Below, in pieces: positions 22,729-26,599 of a DNA stretch of 26,599 nucleotides. The stretch is taken from NCBI GenBank assembly GCA_015490055.1, contig WFYP01000007.1, positions 1 to 26,599 of the forward strand, in the 5' to 3' direction. Position 1 is the first letter of the stretch. Each line of letters opens with the position of its first letter. The notes under the pieces are model-generated. The model did no database searches. It saw only the letters and a list, made by a program, of their open reading frames with translations, and was not told the DNA's origin. The translations under genes were made by a program, and so were the position numbers. The stretch comes from Nitratifractor sp. GTDB lineage: Bacteria; Campylobacterota; Campylobacteria; Campylobacterales; Sulfurovaceae.

Positions 22729-24366
22729 ATGAACTCACCATTAGCTGGCAAATTACCTGCCAAAGAGACATTGCTTAACATTCCAAAGCTCATAAGTGCT
22801 TATTATGAGCTTTCTCCTGATATTTCTAAAGAGGAGCAGAGAGTCTCTTTTGGAACATCAGGGCACAGAGGAAGCGCCTTTAAAAAGAGTTTTAACGAAG
22901 CTCATGTAATGGCTATTACACAGGCAATTTGCGAATATAGAAAAAAGATGGGATATAACGGAACGCTTTTTATCGGCAAAGATACGCACGCTCTCTCTAC
23001 ACCGGCAGAGATAACTGCTATAAGGGTTTGTTGTGCAAATGGTATAAATGTTGCTATTTCTGAAAACAACAACCCTACACCTACACCGCTTGTATCTTTT
23101 GCAATTCTTGAGAGTAATAAAAAGAGTGTGGAAAAATGTGATGGTATTGTAATAACACCATCGCACAATCCGCCAGAAGATGGAGGTTTTAAATACAATC
23201 CGCCAAATGGAGGACCAGCAGATACTGAAGTTACAAGCGAAATTGAAAAAAGAGCCAATGAAATTTTGGCAAACAGTTTAAAAGATGTGCAAAGCGTAAG
23301 TTACGAAAAAGCTTTAAAATCGCCCTATTTAAAAGAGTATGACTTTATTACACCTTATGTAAAGGCGCTTGGAGAAATTGTTGATATAGAAAGCATTAAA
23401 AAATCTAGCTTGAAATTGGGAGCCGACCCGCTAGGAGGTTCGGCAATTCCTGTTTATAAAAAAATAAAAGAGTATTACGGTTTAAATATGGAGATTATAC
23501 ACCCCTATGCCGATGCGACTTTTTCGTTTATGACACTCGACCACGACGGTAAAATAAGAATGGATTGCTCTTCGCCTTATGCTATGGCGTCGCTTTTAAA
23601 ATTAAAAGAGAAATACGATTTAGCATTTGCAAACGATACCGATGCAGACAGACACGGAATAGTAACGCCAAAGGGAGGCTTAATAAATCCTAACCACTAT
23701 TTAAGCGTTGCTATCTGGTATCTGTTTACGCATAGAAAAAACTTTGGCAAAAGTTTAAAAGTCGGAAAAACTCTGGTATCAAGCTCTATGATAGACAGAG
23801 TTTGCAACGATTTAGGTTTAAGCGTTTACGAAGTGCCGGTCGGTTTTAAATGGTTTGTAGATGGCTTATATAACGAATGGCTTGGCTTTGGCGGCGAAGA
23901 GAGTGCAGGAGCTTCTTATTTAAGAAAAGATGGCACAGTTTGGAGCACCGATAAAGATGGAATTATTATGACACTTTTAGCAGCTGAAATAACAGCACTT
24001 ACAAAGAAAGATATTTACGATATTTACAAAGAGTTCGAAGAGAAATTCGGCACATCTTATTACGAAAGAATCGATGCACCTGCAACTTTGCATGAAAAAG
24101 AGATTCTCAAAAATTTGGATAGCAGTGCTATTACAATTAAAACTCTTGGTGGGGAGAATATAGAATCTATTTTAACAAAAGCAAGCGGAAATGGTGCAAA
24201 AATTGGTGGTTTAAAAATAGTAACTAAAAATGCTTGGGTAGCTATGCGTCCTTCGGGAACAGAAGATATTTATAAAATTTATGCAGAGAGTTTTATCTCT
24301 CAAGAACATTTAAAAAGCATTCAAGCAGAAGCACAAGAGATAGTAAAAGAGATATTTAAAAAATAA
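22729..24366 (+). CDS. pgm: Phosphoglucomutase, alpha-D-glucose-phosphate-specific
   Basis: Interconverts glucose-1-phosphate and glucose-6-phosphate. The 545 residues are nearly identical in length to E. coli Pgm. Features are FGTSGHRG near the N-terminus, the phosphoserine loop TPSHNPPEDGGFKYNPPNGG (Ser145), Mg-binding NDTDADRHG, sugar-binding GFKWFVDGL and GGEESAGAS, and the phosphate-binding RPSGTEDIYKIYAES. It begins 12 bp after glgP with GGA upstream. The intact TPSHNP and DTDADR contrast with the degenerate mutase-like domain of the next gene, so this is the functional hexose-phosphate mutase of the locus. Confidence 0.97.
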   Translation: MNSPLAGKLPAKETLLNIPKLISAYYELSPDISKEEQRVSFGTSGHRGSAFKKSFNEAHVMAITQAICEYRKKMGYNGTLFIGKDTHALSTPAEITAIRVCCANGINVAISENNNPTPTPLVSFAILESNKKSVEKCDGIVITPSHNPPEDGGFKYNPPNGGPADTEVTSEIEKRANEILANSLKDVQSVSYEKALKSPYLKEYDFITPYVKALGEIVDIESIKKSSLKLGADPLGGSAIPVYKKIKEYYGLNMEIIHPYADATFSFMTLDHDGKIRMDCSSPYAMASLLKLKEKYDLAFANDTDADRHGIVTPKGGLINPNHYLSVAIWYLFTHRKNFGKSLKVGKTLVSSSMIDRVCNDLGLSVYEVPVGFKWFVDGLYNEWLGFGGEESAGASYLRKDGTVWSTDKDGIIMTLLAAEITALTKKDIYDIYKEFEEKFGTSYYERIDAPATLHEKEILKNLDSSAITIKTLGGENIESILTKASGNGAKIGGLKIVTKNAWVAMRPSGTEDIYKIYAESFISQEHLKSIQAEAQEIVKEIFKK

Positions 24367-24387
24367 TTTTATAAGAGGAGGATAGAG

Positions 24388-26599
24388 ATGAAAGCAGTTG
24401 TAATGGCAGGAGGGTTTGGAACTCGAATTCAACCTTTAACACACTCGCGACCAAAACCTATGTTGCCAATAATGAATAAACCGATGATGGAATATACAAT
24501 GATGAGTTTAAAAGAGTTGGGTATTAAAGAGTTTATTGTCCTCCTCTATTTTAAACCAGAAATTATACAAGATTACTTTAAAGATGGTAGCGATTTTGGT
24601 ATAAATATCACTTATGTATTACCTGATGATGATTATGGAACAGCAGGAGCCGTAAAATCAGCACAAGAGTATATCGGAGATGAGAATTTCGTAATCGTAA
24701 GTGGAGATTTGGTTACAGATTTTAATTTTAAAGAGTTGTTTGATTTCCATAATAAAAGAAAATCTAAACTCACTATCGGTTTAACTTCGGTAGAAAACCC
24801 TTTAGAGTTTGGGGTTGTTATTTGTAATGAAGATAATGAGATAGAGAAATTTTTAGAAAAACCTTCGTGGAGCGAAGTATTTAGCGATACAATCAATACA
24901 GGAATTTATGTAATAGAGCCGGAAATTTTAAATTATATCCCCCAGAAAGAGAATTTCGATTTTGCAAAAGATTTGTTTCCAACACTTATGGAGGATGATA
25001 TTACATTAATGGGATACACTCTAAAGGGGTATTGGAGAGATGTAGGCAACCCTAAAAGTTATCGTGATGTGCACGAAGATATCTTTAAGCACGAATTCTC
25101 TTTTCAAATTCCAGGAAAGAAAAAGGAGTATCCAGAGGGTACACTTTATCTGCAAGGAGATAATAATTTAATTGACGAATCGGTTGAGATAATAGGCACT
25201 GTTGTGCTTGGAAAGAATATCACGATTGAGCGGAATGTTCAATTAAAAAATGTGGTTATTGGAGATAATAGCAAAATAGGCAAATCGAGTAAAATAAAAA
25301 ACAGTGTTATTTGGAATGATGTTACTATTGAAAAAAATGTAGTTTTAGACAATAGCGTAATATGCAATAATAACCATATTGGAAAGGGTGTAATTGCAAA
25401 TGCCGGATTAATTTTGGCTGAAAATTGTGATATTGGAGAATTAAGCAAAATAGAACAAGATGTTACCATTTGGTCTGATAAAGTTATAGAGCCGGCTTCG
25501 GTAATTACAAATAATATCATTTTAGGCAATAAGTATAAAAATTCTCTTTTTGAGCATGGCTCAATTTCTGGAAAGAGTAATATTGAACTTACATGTGAAA
25601 TGTCTATTAAAATTGCCGAAGCCTTTGCGGCACAACTGCCTATCAATTCTACTATTATAGTTGGAAATGATTATGATAAAAACTCTCGAATGTTAAAAAG
25701 GGCTTTTTTAAGCGGTATTGTATCTTCTGGGGTCAATGTTTTAGATATTCAAGCTGTTGCACCATCTGTTTTGCGATTTACATTAGCAAATTGTAATGAA
25801 TTAATAGCAGGAGTGCATTTTAAACGATGTATAGGCGATGCAACAAATTCTGAAATTACATTTTTTAACGAAGAGTCTATGCGTATCGATACTAATATGG
25901 CAAAAAAAGTTGAAAAAGCATTTTTCTCAGAGAAATTTAGAAGAGTGGATTTTACAGAAATAGGCGATATTAAAGTTTCTGAACATAAAAAAGAGTTAAA
26001 AACATATCAAAAAAGCTTAATGCAAAAGGTAGATCATGAAATTATTAAACATGAGAATTTTAAAGTTGCAATCGACCCTATGCATGGAATCGCAGCCGAT
26101 ATTTTAAATAGTATTATTAATAAAACAACGATTGAGAATATAGTTTTAAACTCATTTTATGATGCAGTAAAACTCTCTAATTTAGAGACTTTAGAGAATA
26201 AATCTTTTGAAAATGTTTCAAAAATTGTAAAAGCATTAGAGTATAATTTAGGAATTATCATTTACCCAAATGCCCAAAAGTTACGGCTTGTAGATGAAAA
26301 AGGTCGAGTGCTTAACAAAATAGAGACACTCTATGCTATTTTAAAACTTTTAAATCTGGAAAAAAGCAAAAAGAAGAAAAGAGTTTTTTTACCTGTTTGG
26401 GCTCCGGATATGATGGATTTTGATAATTTGATTATTGAAAAAGGAGCATATAAAAATTTTAAATTAGAACAACTCAAAGAGTATGATTTAATAGCTACAG
26501 TAGATGGCAATTATGCATTTACTGAATTTTCTTATACGAGAGATGCCATCTATGCTAGTTTTAAAATTATGGAACTTTTAAGTATTCATAGAGTTAATC
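24388..26599 (+). CDS. NDP-sugar pyrophosphorylase fused to a degenerate phosphomannomutase-like domain (3'-truncated)
   Basis: The frame is open from ATG 24388 (GAGGAGG upstream) to the window end, about 737 codons. Domains: nucleotidyltransferase (1 to about 230) with MAGGFGTR (6-13), RPKPMLPIMNKPMMEYT, SGDLVTDFNF and GYWRDVGNPKSY; left-handed beta-helix hexapeptide repeats (about 250-375); then a phosphohexomutase-like region. In that region the usual TASHNP serine loop reads GVHFKRCIGDATNSE and the DGDADR metal loop reads IIYPNAQKLRLVDE, so mutase chemistry looks lost. Such fusions are known in cyanobacteria and actinobacteria, often named mannose-1-phosphate guanylyltransferase. GDP-mannose or (A/U)DP-glucose specificity cannot be decided from sequence. 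Confidence 0.85.
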   Translation, partial: MKAVVMAGGFGTRIQPLTHSRPKPMLPIMNKPMMEYTMMSLKELGIKEFIVLLYFKPEIIQDYFKDGSDFGINITYVLPDDDYGTAGAVKSAQEYIGDENFVIVSGDLVTDFNFKELFDFHNKRKSKLTIGLTSVENPLEFGVVICNEDNEIEKFLEKPSWSEVFSDTINTGIYVIEPEILNYIPQKENFDFAKDLFPTLMEDDITLMGYTLKGYWRDVGNPKSYRDVHEDIFKHEFSFQIPGKKKEYPEGTLYLQGDNNLIDESVEIIGTVVLGKNITIERNVQLKNVVIGDNSKIGKSSKIKNSVIWNDVTIEKNVVLDNSVICNNNHIGKGVIANAGLILAENCDIGELSKIEQDVTIWSDKVIEPASVITNNIILGNKYKNSLFEHGSISGKSNIELTCEMSIKIAEAFAAQLPINSTIIVGNDYDKNSRMLKRAFLSGIVSSGVNVLDIQAVAPSVLRFTLANCNELIAGVHFKRCIGDATNSEITFFNEESMRIDTNMAKKVEKAFFSEKFRRVDFTEIGDIKVSEHKKELKTYQKSLMQKVDHEIIKHENFKVAIDPMHGIAADILNSIINKTTIENIVLNSFYDAVKLSNLETLENKSFENVSKIVKALEYNLGIIIYPNAQKLRLVDEKGRVLNKIETLYAILKLLNLEKSKKKKRVFLPVWAPDMMDFDNLIIEKGAYKNFKLEQLKEYDLIATVDGNYAFTEFSYTRDAIYASFKIMELLSIHRVN

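Noticed and set aside
24633..25646. Minus-strand open frames at the right end
   Set aside because: They lie opposite the pyrophosphorylase fusion, whose motifs establish the + strand frame.

Overview
The window is AT-rich, densely coding bacterial DNA. Protein character, base composition and gene content suggest a free-living member of the Campylobacterota (Sulfurimonas/Sulfurovum/Arcobacter-like). That is inference from protein appearance; no rRNA or marker gene is present to prove it. Almost everything encodes central carbon metabolism: a clustered glycolysis/gluconeogenesis, pyruvate-oxidation and glycogen-mobilisation locus.

Layout. At the left edge is a 5'-truncated pgk on the + strand. 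It converges across a 326 bp repeat-bearing spacer on a long minus-strand gene train. In transcription order (right to left) that train is: a YflT-like general stress protein (start 12673), pdhA, pdhB, pdhC, lpd, lipB, lipA, a P3A-type proton-pumping ATPase, a Tat-exported sulfide:quinone-oxidoreductase-like flavoprotein with no cysteines, and gpmA (ends 1495). Most junctions overlap or lie within about 12 bp, so this looks like one operon encoding a pyruvate dehydrogenase complex together with its own lipoate assembly enzymes.

From 12674 to 12858 is a divergent control region. A perfect 16 bp palindrome lies midway between two candidate -10 boxes. To its right the + strand train runs ppsA, class I fructose-bisphosphate aldolase, a structured leader, an NRAMP-like transporter, an AhpD-like protein, a second lipoamide-dehydrogenase-like protein, eno, glgP, pgm and a sugar-nucleotide pyrophosphorylase/phosphomannomutase-like fusion cut by the right edge.

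How it works together (inference). GlgP and Pgm move carbon between storage glucan, glucose-1-phosphate and glucose-6-phosphate. Aldolase, Pgk, Gpm and Eno form the reversible trunk. PpsA drives pyruvate to PEP (gluconeogenesis) while the divergent PDH operon drives pyruvate to acetyl-CoA. One operator placed symmetrically between these opposing pyruvate-consuming modules would be a natural switch. The most notable oddities are the cysteine-less SQR homologue, the switch-like leader before the NRAMP gene, the symmetric divergent operator, the overlapping AhpD-like/Lpd pair and the unusual E2 protein.
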